From contig JAWLEB010000006.1 of NCBI GenBank assembly GCA_041686375.1, positions 34,231 to 98,230 on the forward strand: a DNA stretch of 64,000 nt, written 5' to 3'. The position numbers and the translations under genes are program-made. Of the stretch, positions 36,376 to 44,163 are shown in pieces (the stretch's first letter is position 1; every line of letters begins with the position of its first letter). The notes under the pieces were generated by a model. That model ran no database searches. It saw only the letters and a program-made list of their open reading frames with translations, and was not told where the DNA came from. The stretch is from JAGXLC01 sp041686375 (GTDB taxonomy: Bacteria; Bacteroidota; Bacteroidia; Bacteroidales; UBA12077).

Positions 36376-37236
36376 ATGAGACAACTAAAAATTACAAAAT
36401 CAATCACAAACAGAGAAAGTGCCTCTGTTGACAAGTACTTACACGAGATAGGCAAAGAAAATTTGCTATCTGGTGAGGAAGAAGTTGTATTAGCCCAACG
36501 AATCAAAAAAGGCGACAGAATCGCCTTGGAGAAATTAACACGCGCTAATCTGCGCTTTGTTGTTTCAGTGGCAAAACAATACCAAAACCAGGGACTCAGT
36601 CTACCTGATTTAATTAACGAAGGGAATCTGGGGCTCATTAAAGCCGCTACAAAATTCGATGAAACCAAGGGATTCAAGTTTATCTCCTATGCTGTATGGT
36701 GGATAAGACAATCAATACTGCAAGCTCTGGCTGAACAGTCAAGAATTGTGCGGTTGCCTCTAAATCAGGTGGGCTCATTAAACAAAATTCACAAAGCTAA
36801 AACCAAATTTGAGCAAGAAAACGAACGTACGCCAACACCTGAGGAACTGGCAAAAACATTAGAACTACCAAAGGATAAGATATCCGATACCATGAATGTA
36901 GGCGGTAAACAAATGTCGATGGAAGCACCTTTTTCGGATGGAGAAGACAACACGTTACTGGATATTATGCCAAATGAAAATGCCCCCCATGCCGATACAA
37001 CACTACTTAATGAATCCCTGACCAGGGAAGTGGAAAGGGCTTTATCAACCCTTACAGAACGCGAACGGGAAATCATTAAACATTTCTTTGGAATTGGGGC
37101 TCCCGATATGACCCTGGAAGAAATTGGCAGCAAGTTTGATCTAACAAGAGAAAGGGTAAGACAAATTAAGGAAAAAGCAATCAGGCGATTACGTCATCAA
37201 TCAAGAAGTAAGCTGCTTAAAGCATATCTTGGATAG
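36376..37236 (+). CDS. rpoD: Primary RNA polymerase sigma factor (RpoD/SigA)
   Basis: Housekeeping sigma-70, 286 residues, the short Bacteroidota form without region 1.1 and without the non-conserved insert. Visible parts are region 1.2 (SVDKYLHEIGKENLLS), region 2 (LRFVVSVAKQYQNQGLSLPDLINEGNLGLIKA and the aromatic YAVWWIRQSI), region 3, and region 4.2 (TLEEIGSKFDLTRERVRQIKEKAIRRLRH). This factor recognises the TTG/TAnnTTTG promoters seen throughout the window. A terminator follows directly. Confidence 0.96.
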   Translation: MRQLKITKSITNRESASVDKYLHEIGKENLLSGEEEVVLAQRIKKGDRIALEKLTRANLRFVVSVAKQYQNQGLSLPDLINEGNLGLIKAATKFDETKGFKFISYAVWWIRQSILQALAEQSRIVRLPLNQVGSLNKIHKAKTKFEQENERTPTPEELAKTLELPKDKISDTMNVGGKQMSMEAPFSDGEDNTLLDIMPNENAPHADTTLLNESLTREVERALSTLTEREREIIKHFFGIGAPDMTLEEIGSKFDLTRERVRQIKEKAIRRLRHQSRSKLLKAYLG

Positions 37237-37265
37237 AAAAATGATTAAATAATTTACAACTTTCA

Positions 37266-37294
37266 AAATCCCGGCAGATGACCGGGATTTTTTT
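37266..37294 (+). terminator. Intrinsic terminator of rpoD
   Basis: Stem AAATCCCGG / CCGGGATTT with a 7-base loop and T-run, 30 bp after the rpoD stop. Confidence 0.88.
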
Positions 37295-37396
37295 GCTTCG
37301 CGCATTTTCAAAAATAAGTTGTATCACAAATAAATTTGGTACAATCAACCTTGAAACATTTTTCTTAAATTTAAATCCAACAAAAAAAATTCAATT

Positions 37397-38155
37397 ATGG
37401 ACAAAATAGCACTAATAACAGGAGCAACAGCCGGAATTGGCTATTCAACAGCATTAAAACTTGCAGAATACGGATTTAATCTTCTCGTGACCGGCCGCAG
37501 AGAAGAACGTCTTAAAAATCTAAAAACAGAAATAGAAAACTACTATGGTGTAAAAACTCATTCCTTGTGTTTTGACGTGCAGGACAAGAATGAAGTTTAT
37601 AACAGTATTGAAAATTTACCGGATGAATGGAAAAATATTGACGTGTTGATCAACAATGCTGGCCTTGCTGCAGGGCTCAATACGGTTCAGGAGGGTGACA
37701 CGGAAGACTGGGAAAGAATGATTGATACAAATATTAAAGGCTTGCTCTATATAACAAGAAAGGTGGCTCCGTATATGATCGAGAAAGAGAAAGGACATAT
37801 CATCAATGTTGGTTCAATTGCAGGGAAAGAAGTTTATAAATATGGAAATGTTTACTGTGCAACAAAACATGCTGTAGATGCACTAACAAAAGGCATGCGC
37901 ATTGATATGCTTGAAAAAAATATTAAGGTAACCCAAATTTCCCCTGGAATGGTAGAAACAGAATTTTCACTGGTTCGCTTCAAGGGAGACAAAGAAAAAG
38001 CAGAAAAAGCATACCAGGGCTTTACACCCCTTAGCGGAGAGGATATTGCCGAAATAATACTGTTCACAATAACTCGGCCACCACACGTTAACATTAATGA
38101 TATCGTAATTACAGCTACTGAACAAGCCAATTCGTTCTATAAAAACGTTAAATAA
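37397..38155 (+). CDS. Short-chain dehydrogenase/reductase (YdfG-like)
   Basis: Classical SDR oxidoreductase, 252 residues. The cofactor motif is TGATAGIG and an Arg pair follows beta-2 (TGRREERL), suggesting NADP preference. NNAG is at about position 90. The catalytic Ser is in NVGSIAGK and the YxxxK motif is YCATK. Closest in layout to E. coli YdfG (3-hydroxy acid dehydrogenase acting on serine-type substrates), but the substrate is not determinable from sequence. Monocistronic, between rpoD and repeat copy B. Confidence 0.9.
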   Translation: MDKIALITGATAGIGYSTALKLAEYGFNLLVTGRREERLKNLKTEIENYYGVKTHSLCFDVQDKNEVYNSIENLPDEWKNIDVLINNAGLAAGLNTVQEGDTEDWERMIDTNIKGLLYITRKVAPYMIEKEKGHIINVGSIAGKEVYKYGNVYCATKHAVDALTKGMRIDMLEKNIKVTQISPGMVETEFSLVRFKGDKEKAEKAYQGFTPLSGEDIAEIILFTITRPPHVNINDIVITATEQANSFYKNVK

Positions 38156-38162
38156 AAAGTAA

Positions 38163-38327
38163 AATGAAACCCTCATCCTATTAAATTGAACTAAAATCTA
38201 TGGATAATCCATCTCTGTCGGTAGACAATGCATGAGGATTCCATGGGATATAAAATCAACAAAAGTTGACTGTTGTAAAAATAAGTGCCTGATTATGAAA
38301 CTCATAATCTAATTTTATACTAATGAG
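38163..38327 (+). repeat. Interspersed non-coding repeat, copy B (165 bp)
   Basis: Begins AATGAAACCC, contains CATGAGGATTCCATGG and ends CTAATGA. Its last 40 bases match copy C at 31 of 40 positions by hand alignment. It is about 20 bp longer than copies A and C owing to an internal insertion in the left half. Confidence 0.6.
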
Positions 38328-38362
38328 TTCCGGCTGAATGTAAGAATAAAGTCACTTCTGAC

Positions 38363-39436
38363 ATGGCTTCAGCACGAAAGATCATACACATTGACATGGA
38401 TGCCTTTTATGCATCTATTGAGCAGAGAGATAATCCCGACCTGCAAGGTAAGCCTATAGCAGTTGGCAAAGGCAGTGAACGTGGTGTTGTAGCTGCTGCC
38501 AGTTATGAAGCCAGAAAATATGGTGTCCGTTCTGCAATGTCATCAAAAATTGCCAGCAGAAAATGCCCTGAGCTAATATTTGTAAAAGGCAGAATGGATC
38601 ATTATAAATCGGTTTCGGAAAAAATTATGGAAATATGTTACGAATACACAGATTTTGTAGAGCCACTATCCATTGATGAAGCCTTTCTGGACGTCACTAA
38701 AAACAAAAAAAAATTACAAAGTGCAACACTAATAGCAAAGGAAATTAAGACAAAAATATATCAGCAAACGAATCTGACAGCTTCAGCCGGTGTTTCTATC
38801 AATAAATTTTTAGCCAAAACAGCCTCCGATTATAACAAGCCGGATGGCTTATTTGTCATTAAGCCGGAGGATGCAGAACGCTTTATAGAAGAATTACCCA
38901 TAGAAAAATTTTTCGGCGTAGGAAAAGTTACAGCCGAAAAAATGAGAAAATTAGGAATACATAGCGGGTTAGAATTAAAAAAGAAAACACAACAGTGGTT
39001 AATCAAGCATTTTGGGAAAATGGGAATATTCTACTACTATATTTCCAGGGCGGTGGATGAGAGGGAAGTAAACCCAAATCGAGAACAGAAATCGGTAGGA
39101 ACGGAAAAAACTTTTGAAAAAGATCTGCAAACAAAATTCGAAATAATAACTGCCCTGTATCACATTGAACAAGAACTTATGCGCAGAATGGAACGGTCAG
39201 GCTCCTTTGGCAAAACTTTAACGCTAAAAATAAAATTCAGTGATTTTAGGCAAATAACAAGAAGTAAAACTACCCCCGAAAAAATAAATCATTTTAATCT
39301 GCTCCATGCCACCACAAAGGAAATCTTTAATACGCTGGAACTGGATAATACAAGAGTACGTCTGTTGGGACTGTCAGTCTCCCATCTTGACAAAGACAAG
39401 AGTCAGGAGGCAGTTCAACTGGAGCTGGATTTTTAA
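38363..39436 (+). CDS. dinB: DNA polymerase IV (DinB, Y family)
   Basis: Error-prone translesion polymerase, 357 residues. The palm signature IIHIDMDAFYASIEQR carries the first catalytic Asp. The second acidic cluster is SIDEAFLDVT. SAGVSINKFLAKTASDYNKPDG and the helix-hairpin-helix FFGVGKVTAEKMRKLGI follow. The little-finger domain ends at VSHLD, and the C-terminal EAVQLELDF is a good beta-clamp-binding motif (QLxLF type). The frame is complete; no LexA-like site is visible upstream. Confidence 0.95.
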   Translation: MASARKIIHIDMDAFYASIEQRDNPDLQGKPIAVGKGSERGVVAAASYEARKYGVRSAMSSKIASRKCPELIFVKGRMDHYKSVSEKIMEICYEYTDFVEPLSIDEAFLDVTKNKKKLQSATLIAKEIKTKIYQQTNLTASAGVSINKFLAKTASDYNKPDGLFVIKPEDAERFIEELPIEKFFGVGKVTAEKMRKLGIHSGLELKKKTQQWLIKHFGKMGIFYYYISRAVDEREVNPNREQKSVGTEKTFEKDLQTKFEIITALYHIEQELMRRMERSGSFGKTLTLKIKFSDFRQITRSKTTPEKINHFNLLHATTKEIFNTLELDNTRVRLLGLSVSHLDKDKSQEAVQLELDF

Positions 39437-39540
39437 TCTTAATCCGTAGCTTTATGAAAATTTATTGTTAACAAAAAAATAGCTGCCGGGGACATGTTCC
39501 AAAAAACAATTTAATATAGAACGATTATTTACAAAATTTG

Positions 39541-40458
39541 CTATTTATTTAATATATTTTTTATTGCCTCCTCCAAATCGGTATGTTTAAACTCAAATCC
39601 CTCATTTTGGAGCCTTTTGGGAATTGCTTTTTGTCCACTCAGAATAGTTTCTTTTGCCATATCTCCATAAATAGTTTTTAGAACAAAAGATGGAACCTTA
39701 AAAAAAGCAGGACGTCCCATTACTTTGCTTAAAGTCTTAACAAACTCTTTCATACTAACAGGATTAGGAGAAGTTAAGTTATATGCCCCTGCAGAATCTT
39801 TTTTTTCCATAATCCAAATGATTGCATCCACCTCATCCTCTATATGAATCCAGGATAACGACTGCTCACCTGAACCAAGGTAAGCTCCTGCAAAATACCT
39901 GAAAGGAAGCATCACTTTAGGCAACATCCCCCCTTGCCTGCCCAGAACAACGCCAGTTCTTAAAAATACCTTACGGGTCTTGTCTTTTTCCACATTTCTC
40001 ACTGAATCTTCCCATTGCCTGGTAACCATTGCCAAGAAACCCGAACCATTTGAATGCTCCTCGGTAAAAACCTTATCTTCAGAAAAGCCATAATAATCAA
40101 CGGCAGATGCCTGCATTAGAAGGTAGGGCTTAGTATGACTCTGTTTAAGCGCAAAAGAAAGCGCCTTTCCAATATTAACACGGGTAGACAAAATTTTCCT
40201 TTTCTGTTCGCTCGTCCATCTCTTCGCTGCCAAATTCTCTCCAGCCAGATTAATAACTACCTCAACTTTATGAGCAAACTCCTGGAGCATAATATAATCA
40301 TCGGTTCTCCATTGCTGAATGTATACCCTATCTACAAATAACTTTTGTGCCTTCACATGATTCCTGGTAAAAACGATAACCTCATGCTCTCTTTCAATGA
40401 GTTTTCTGACAAGATGATGACCTATAAAACCTGTAGCACCAATAACCAGTACCTTCAT
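39541..40458 (-). CDS. TIGR01777-family NAD(P)-dependent epimerase/dehydratase (YfcH-like)
   Basis: Extended SDR, 305 residues from ATG 40458 (a TTG at 40470 is four codons upstream). The N-terminal MKVLVIGATGFIGHHLV is the NAD-binding motif. Family positions NLAGENLAAKRWT, ASAVDYYG, RTGVVLGRQGGMLPKM-type and SWIHIEDEVDAI are present. The terminal DUF1731 segment (RLQNEGFEFKHTDLEEAI) is intact. In other bacteria this family is often encoded beside photolyase and MerR-type light regulators. Here it lies 13 bp downstream of a photolyase relic on the same strand, consistent with that association. Confidence 0.9.
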   Translation of the reverse strand: MKVLVIGATGFIGHHLVRKLIEREHEVIVFTRNHVKAQKLFVDRVYIQQWRTDDYIMLQEFAHKVEVVINLAGENLAAKRWTSEQKRKILSTRVNIGKALSFALKQSHTKPYLLMQASAVDYYGFSEDKVFTEEHSNGSGFLAMVTRQWEDSVRNVEKDKTRKVFLRTGVVLGRQGGMLPKVMLPFRYFAGAYLGSGEQSLSWIHIEDEVDAIIWIMEKKDSAGAYNLTSPNPVSMKEFVKTLSKVMGRPAFFKVPSFVLKTIYGDMAKETILSGQKAIPKRLQNEGFEFKHTDLEEAIKNILNK

Positions 40459-40471
40459 ATTTTTTTCCAAT

Positions 40472-40620
40472 TTAACTATTAAGAGCTTCTTTGTAAACTC
40501 TCAAATCCCTTTCTCTTGCATATTTATGTTCTATAATCGCTTCAGGATAGCTGTTCCTCGCCTGCCCGCTTACCCATTTTCGATGTATGCCCTGTCTTTG
40601 TCATATCTTCCGTTTGCCTG
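40472..40620 (-). pseudogene. C-terminal relic of a photolyase/cryptochrome
   Basis: Read on the minus strand, the last 30 codons before the TAA at 40472-40474 encode NSYPEAIIEHKYARERDL followed by RVYKEAL. This is the characteristic end of FAD-binding photolyases (YPxPIVDHKxARERxLxxYK). Immediately upstream in another frame is NGRYDKDRAYI, and in the first frame KWV; together they match the preceding YDPxxxYIxKWVPEL segment, split by a frameshift near 40575-40580. Nothing upstream of about 40620 resembles the rest of the enzyme, so only a stub remains. It would have been the gene immediately upstream of the epimerase. Confidence 0.75.
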
Positions 40621-40905
40621 TCAGGCCTGAAAACACGGAAACAGAAAGCCGCAGCACATTATAATGGTCTTTCAATGCAAAATAAAGACCTTTGTTATCA
40701 AATAAACAAAGATCTCTTCTGAACCAAAAAACATTACTTTTCCCATACCTTTACAACAAGCCTAAACTGTTAAAGTTCCCCCTCCCCCAAAAAAAATTAA
40801 CTAAAATTATTGAATTCGCCCACAGTCAATGTCTATCTTCTTATAAAAAATATTGTTAATTTAGCATTTTTTATGGAAAAAGCAGAAGAAAGTCTGAATT
40901 TGCGT

Positions 40906-40967
40906 TTTAAACAAATGTTTAAAGAAAAGATGGTGCTTTTAAACAAATAAAATTCATATTTGTTAAA
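40906..40967 (+). promoter_or_regulatory. Operator-like inverted repeats upstream of the CarH-type regulator
   Basis: An 18-bp inverted repeat TTTAAACAAATGTTTAAA at 40906-40923, then TTTAAACAAATA at 40938-40949 facing TATTTGTTAAA at 40957-40967. All share the TTTAAACAAA word found in the palindrome at the ECF sigma promoter. They lie 60-120 bp before the regulator gene, so they are candidate autoregulatory sites. Confidence 0.5.
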
Positions 40968-41026
40968 TAAGCGAATTGCTTGTATAAAGCTCTGGCAATA
41001 AATCCTAAATTATAAATATAAAAAGG

Positions 41027-41908
41027 ATGTCCACCTACTCAATAAGAGAACTAGAAAAGCTGTCGGGAATAAAGGCTCATACGATAAGGATATGGGAAAA
41101 GCGATACAATATAATCCAACCAAAAAGGACAGAAACAAATATACGTTATTACTCAAATAGTGACCTAAAAAAACTACTGAATATCACAATATTAAATAGG
41201 CAAGGCTGGAAAATTTCTGATATAGCCAAACTTGAAGATAAAGAGATAAACAGAAAAGTAAGGGATTTTAGTTATGATTCAACAGATATAGAGAGCCAAA
41301 TTGAGAAATTGGTTATTGCCATGGTTGATCTTGATGAAGCCAAATTCGACCAGATTCTCTCTAATGCAATCTTGCATGATGGATTTGAACAAACCATAAT
41401 TAACCTTATTTTTCCATTTTTTAAAAAAATTGGATTACTCTGGCAAACCGGATCCATCAATCCAGCACAAGAACACTTTGTTTCAAACCTTTTCAGACAA
41501 AAACTAATGGTTGCCATAGACAACCTCAGAATTGCCAACAAAGAAAATGCAAAAAAATTCATCCTTTTCCTACCTGAAAATGAATTTCACGAATTAGGAC
41601 TATTATTTTACAGCTATCTCATAAAAAAGTCAGGACACAATGTAATATATTTAGGCAGTTCAGTACCTTTTGAAGATCTTCTGGAAACAAGTAAATTTAT
41701 TCAGCCCGATTTTCTATTTACCTCCATAACTTCTACCTTTGATGCTAAAGGGCTAAAAAAATACATAGGATACTTGTCTTCTGAATTTAGTAAACAAACA
41801 ATTTTTATAACCGGTCGAAAAATACACGAAGAAGATATAGAAATCCCTGCAAATGCTGAAATTGTAAGTTCACCGCTCGAATTCAAAGAACACCTGAAAA
41901 ATTTTTAA
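41027..41908 (+). CDS. MerR-family, B12-dependent photoreceptor-type repressor (CarH/LitR family)
   Basis: 293 residues. The N-terminal MerR winged helix (YSIRELEKLSGIKAHTIRIWEKRY) is followed by a helical bundle and a cobalamin-binding Rossmann domain. The light-sensing signature Wx9EH is exact: Trp139, Glu149 and His150 in LLWQTGSINPAQEH. The cobalamin lower-ligand motif ExHxxG is at 186-191 (EFHELG), with His188 as predicted cobalt ligand. Such proteins bind DNA as tetramers with adenosylcobalamin in the dark and release it on illumination. Its neighbours are a photolyase relic and an ECF sigma gene with a palindromic operator. No carotenoid genes are in the window. Light response is inferred from the family. 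Confidence 0.88.
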   Translation: MSTYSIRELEKLSGIKAHTIRIWEKRYNIIQPKRTETNIRYYSNSDLKKLLNITILNRQGWKISDIAKLEDKEINRKVRDFSYDSTDIESQIEKLVIAMVDLDEAKFDQILSNAILHDGFEQTIINLIFPFFKKIGLLWQTGSINPAQEHFVSNLFRQKLMVAIDNLRIANKENAKKFILFLPENEFHELGLLFYSYLIKKSGHNVIYLGSSVPFEDLLETSKFIQPDFLFTSITSTFDAKGLKKYIGYLSSEFSKQTIFITGRKIHEEDIEIPANAEIVSSPLEFKEHLKNF

Positions 41909-42277
41909 CCCTGGCCAAATCCTCCAATATTAACCTATATCACAATGAATATCATATTGCAAACAGGATTACAGCAGTTGAAATTCATTAACTTTTCAGA
42001 CTCTTTTGTCTTATTTAACTGACATCGAACCTCCTACAACTGTTTAACTTTATAGCAGCATTTTCTTTAAATTTTTAAACAAAAAATACAAGCAAAAATA
42101 ATTTATAAAAGATTCTTTTGTCTGATTTTTTATTGCTGAAAAACAGTTATTTAGCAATGATTTATTATTTATAATAAGTATCATTAGATAAAAATTTGCC
42201 TTAGCAACCCTTGTTTACTGTTTAATTTTTTTGTATATTTGTTTAAACAAAATGGGATAAAAAAAACAATAATAATT
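41909..42277. other. Intergenic region between the CarH-type gene and the ECF sigma gene
   Basis: 369 bp, very AT-rich, no coding potential. It contains scattered half-sites of the TGTTTAA/TTAAACA type (near 42041, 42075 and 42211-42225) and ends in the sigma-gene promoter with its palindrome, described separately. CarH-type regulators bind several half-sites as tetramers, so the whole region may be operator. Confidence 0.45.
42211..42251 (+). promoter_or_regulatory. ECF sigma promoter overlapped by a perfect 14-bp palindrome
   Basis: TTG at 42211-42213, a 20-bp spacer and the -7 box TATATTTG at 42234-42241. The palindrome TTTGTTTAAACAAA occupies 42238-42251, covering the end of the -7 box and the expected transcription start. 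A protein bound there would block initiation. The ATG of the sigma gene is 27 bp further on. Confidence 0.65.
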
Positions 42278-42778
42278 ATGACAGCACTGGAATTTAATCA
42301 TCAACTAATAGATTTGGAAGACAAGCTGGAAAGATTTGCCATGAGCTTGACATCAAATCGCGAAGAAGCTAAAGACCTGTTACAGGAAACATACTATAAA
42401 GCCCTGGCAAACAGAGATAAATTTGTTGGATATTCAAATTTGAAGGCTTGGACATTCACTATTATGAAAAATACATTTATCAATAATTATAGAAAAAAAC
42501 AAAAAGAGAATACGCATAATGATCAGACTGAAAACAATTTTTTCATCAATCAGTCTGACGAAAAATCGCCAATAAGACCTGACAGTGAGTATTCAATAAT
42601 TGAGATAAACAAAAAAATTGAAGATTTGCCAGATGAATTTAAGATTCCATTCAAGATGTTCTTATCGGGTTATAAATACAAGGAAATCTCAGAAAAACTG
42701 GACTTAAAAATAGGAACGGTAAAAAGTAGAATTTTCTTCACCCGAAAAAAATTGAGTGAAAAACTGCAAGGATATTAA
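42278..42778 (+). CDS. ECF-type sigma factor next to the CarH-type regulator
   Basis: 166 residues from ATG 42278; an upstream in-frame TTG at 42239 lies inside the promoter and is rejected. Region 2 (FAMSLTSNREEAKDLLQETYYKAL, then LKAWTFTIMKNTFIN) and region 4 (YKYKEISEKLDLKIGTVKSRIFFTRKKL) are intact. A polar linker (KENTHNDQTENNFF) joins them. No anti-sigma gene follows; a terminator ends the unit. In several bacteria a light-dependent ECF sigma factor is controlled by an adjacent LitR/CarH protein, and the same wiring is inferred here. Its target genes are not in the window. Confidence 0.9.
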   Translation: MTALEFNHQLIDLEDKLERFAMSLTSNREEAKDLLQETYYKALANRDKFVGYSNLKAWTFTIMKNTFINNYRKKQKENTHNDQTENNFFINQSDEKSPIRPDSEYSIIEINKKIEDLPDEFKIPFKMFLSGYKYKEISEKLDLKIGTVKSRIFFTRKKLSEKLQGY

Positions 42779-42804
42779 ACCAAAATTTTCTCAAAGTAAA
42801 CTGC

Positions 42805-42838
42805 AAAAAAGGCTTCCCCAAAAAGGAAGTCTTTTTTT
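42805..42838 (+). terminator. Intrinsic terminator of the ECF sigma gene
   Basis: Stem AAAAGGCTTCC / GGAAGTCTTTT with one G-T pair, then a T-run, 27 bp after the stop. Confidence 0.8.
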
Positions 42839-42891
42839 CTTATATATCAATTGAAGGCAGATGTTATATGTAAAAGCATAAAAATTTGTAT

Positions 42892-42899
42892 TACTTTTG
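42892..42899 (+). promoter_or_regulatory. Candidate -7 box (TACTTTTG) for era
   Basis: Matches TAnnTTTG, 26 bp before the era start codon. The -33 position has only a weak match. Confidence 0.4.
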
Positions 42900-42925
42900 T
42901 ATAAGTATTTGATATAAGTCTAAGA

Positions 42926-43807
42926 ATGAAACACAAAGCAGGTTTTGTAAATATTATTGGGAATCCAAACGTGGGCAAATCCACCTTAATGAACAAGCTG
43001 GTAGGTGAGAAATTATCCATTATTACCTCCAAGGCCCAAACTACAAGGCATAGAATTATGGGGATAGTGAGTGGAGAGAATTTCCAGGTTGTTTATTCAG
43101 ACACTCCGGGGATCATCAATCCACACTACAGACTGCATGAAAAAATGCTTAAAGTCGTTGACAGAGCCATAGAAGATGGAGATGTTTTACTGTACATCAC
43201 TGATGTCAAAGAACAATACGATAAACATGCAGAATATATTGAAAAATTAAAAAATCTTTCTATCCCTGTAATTGTTGTCATCAATAAAATTGACCTTGCT
43301 AAAGAAAATGAACTGCTGATTTTACCGCCCGAATGGAAAAAGATGCTACCAAACGCACATATCATACCTGCATCTGCACTAAAAGGGTATAATATGCCAG
43401 GAACATTTGATTTAATTCTTGAACTACTGCCAGAAAATCCGCCATATTATCCCAAAGATGCACTAACAGACAAGCCGGAGCGATTTTTTGCAGGAGAAAT
43501 AATCAGAGAAAAAATTTTCATCAATTATAAAAAAGAAGTCCCCTACTCTACTGAAGTAAAAATTGAAGAATTTAAAGATGAAAAATCAATCTTACGGATT
43601 CGTGCAATCATATATGTCCTCAGAGAAAGCCAGAAAGGTATAATCATTGGCAAACGGGGCGAAGCACTTAAAAAAATTGGTACTTGGGCACGTCAGGATA
43701 TGGAAGCTGTATTCGGGAAGAAAGTTTTTCTTGAGCTTTTTGTTAAAATAACCAAAGATTGGCGTGAAAAAGAAAACTTTTTACGATCAGCCGGATATAA
43801 CACCTAA
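42926..43807 (+). CDS. era: GTPase Era
   Basis: Essential GTPase for 16S rRNA maturation and 30S assembly, 293 residues. G1 is GNPNVGKST, G3 DTPG, and G4 NKID. The C-terminal KH domain carries GIIIGKRGEALKKIG. Full length, with no oddities. It is the first gene of an era-ORF-der unit in which the genes are 11 bp and 3 bp apart. Confidence 0.96.
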   Translation: MKHKAGFVNIIGNPNVGKSTLMNKLVGEKLSIITSKAQTTRHRIMGIVSGENFQVVYSDTPGIINPHYRLHEKMLKVVDRAIEDGDVLLYITDVKEQYDKHAEYIEKLKNLSIPVIVVINKIDLAKENELLILPPEWKKMLPNAHIIPASALKGYNMPGTFDLILELLPENPPYYPKDALTDKPERFFAGEIIREKIFINYKKEVPYSTEVKIEEFKDEKSILRIRAIIYVLRESQKGIIIGKRGEALKKIGTWARQDMEAVFGKKVFLELFVKITKDWREKENFLRSAGYNT

Positions 43808-43818
43808 ATTTTTTCTCT

Positions 43819-44160
43819 ATGCAACAACTTGAAAAACAAGCCTATATATATTGTATCGATACGGCCGACTTTGTAAAATCTCTTGAAAAAATGAACAAAA
43901 CATTTCCTAATATTCAGGAGATTAAAAAATTATCCGGAGAAATGTATCATCACATCGCAGATACCCATAAAGCTAACACCAATAAAGAATTTGCCGATAT
44001 CCTCAGGAAAACAAAAACGATAACAGAAAAATTACAAAGCAAGCTACCAACAATAAACCCTGAGGAAGATACTTTAACGGAGAAACAAAAAAACTTAACA
44101 GAAAAATTAACAGAAATTCAAAACAGGCTTAATGATATTTTAAGCAAAATCATATATTAG
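43819..44160 (+). CDS. Small helical protein between era and der, function unknown
   Basis: 113 residues, almost entirely predicted helix with coiled-coil character in the last 60 (TEKLQSKL, TEKQKNLTEKLTEIQNRL). No signal peptide or membrane segment. The pattern of the first half (FVKSLEKMNKTFPNIQEIKKL, later NKEFADILRKTKTI) faintly resembles the four-helix-bundle proteins known from 23S rRNA intervening sequences (IVP family), but the match is too weak for an assignment. It is tightly packed between two ribosome-assembly GTPases, so it is co-transcribed with them. Confidence 0.7.
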   Translation: MQQLEKQAYIYCIDTADFVKSLEKMNKTFPNIQEIKKLSGEMYHHIADTHKANTNKEFADILRKTKTITEKLQSKLPTINPEEDTLTEKQKNLTEKLTEIQNRLNDILSKIIY

Positions 44161-44163
44161 AGT

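Noticed and set aside
40873..40950. A 25-codon frame (MEKAEESLNLRFKQ and on) upstream of the CarH-type gene
   Set aside because: It starts with ATG and ends with TAA but has no family resemblance and is built around the operator-like repeats; more likely chance.
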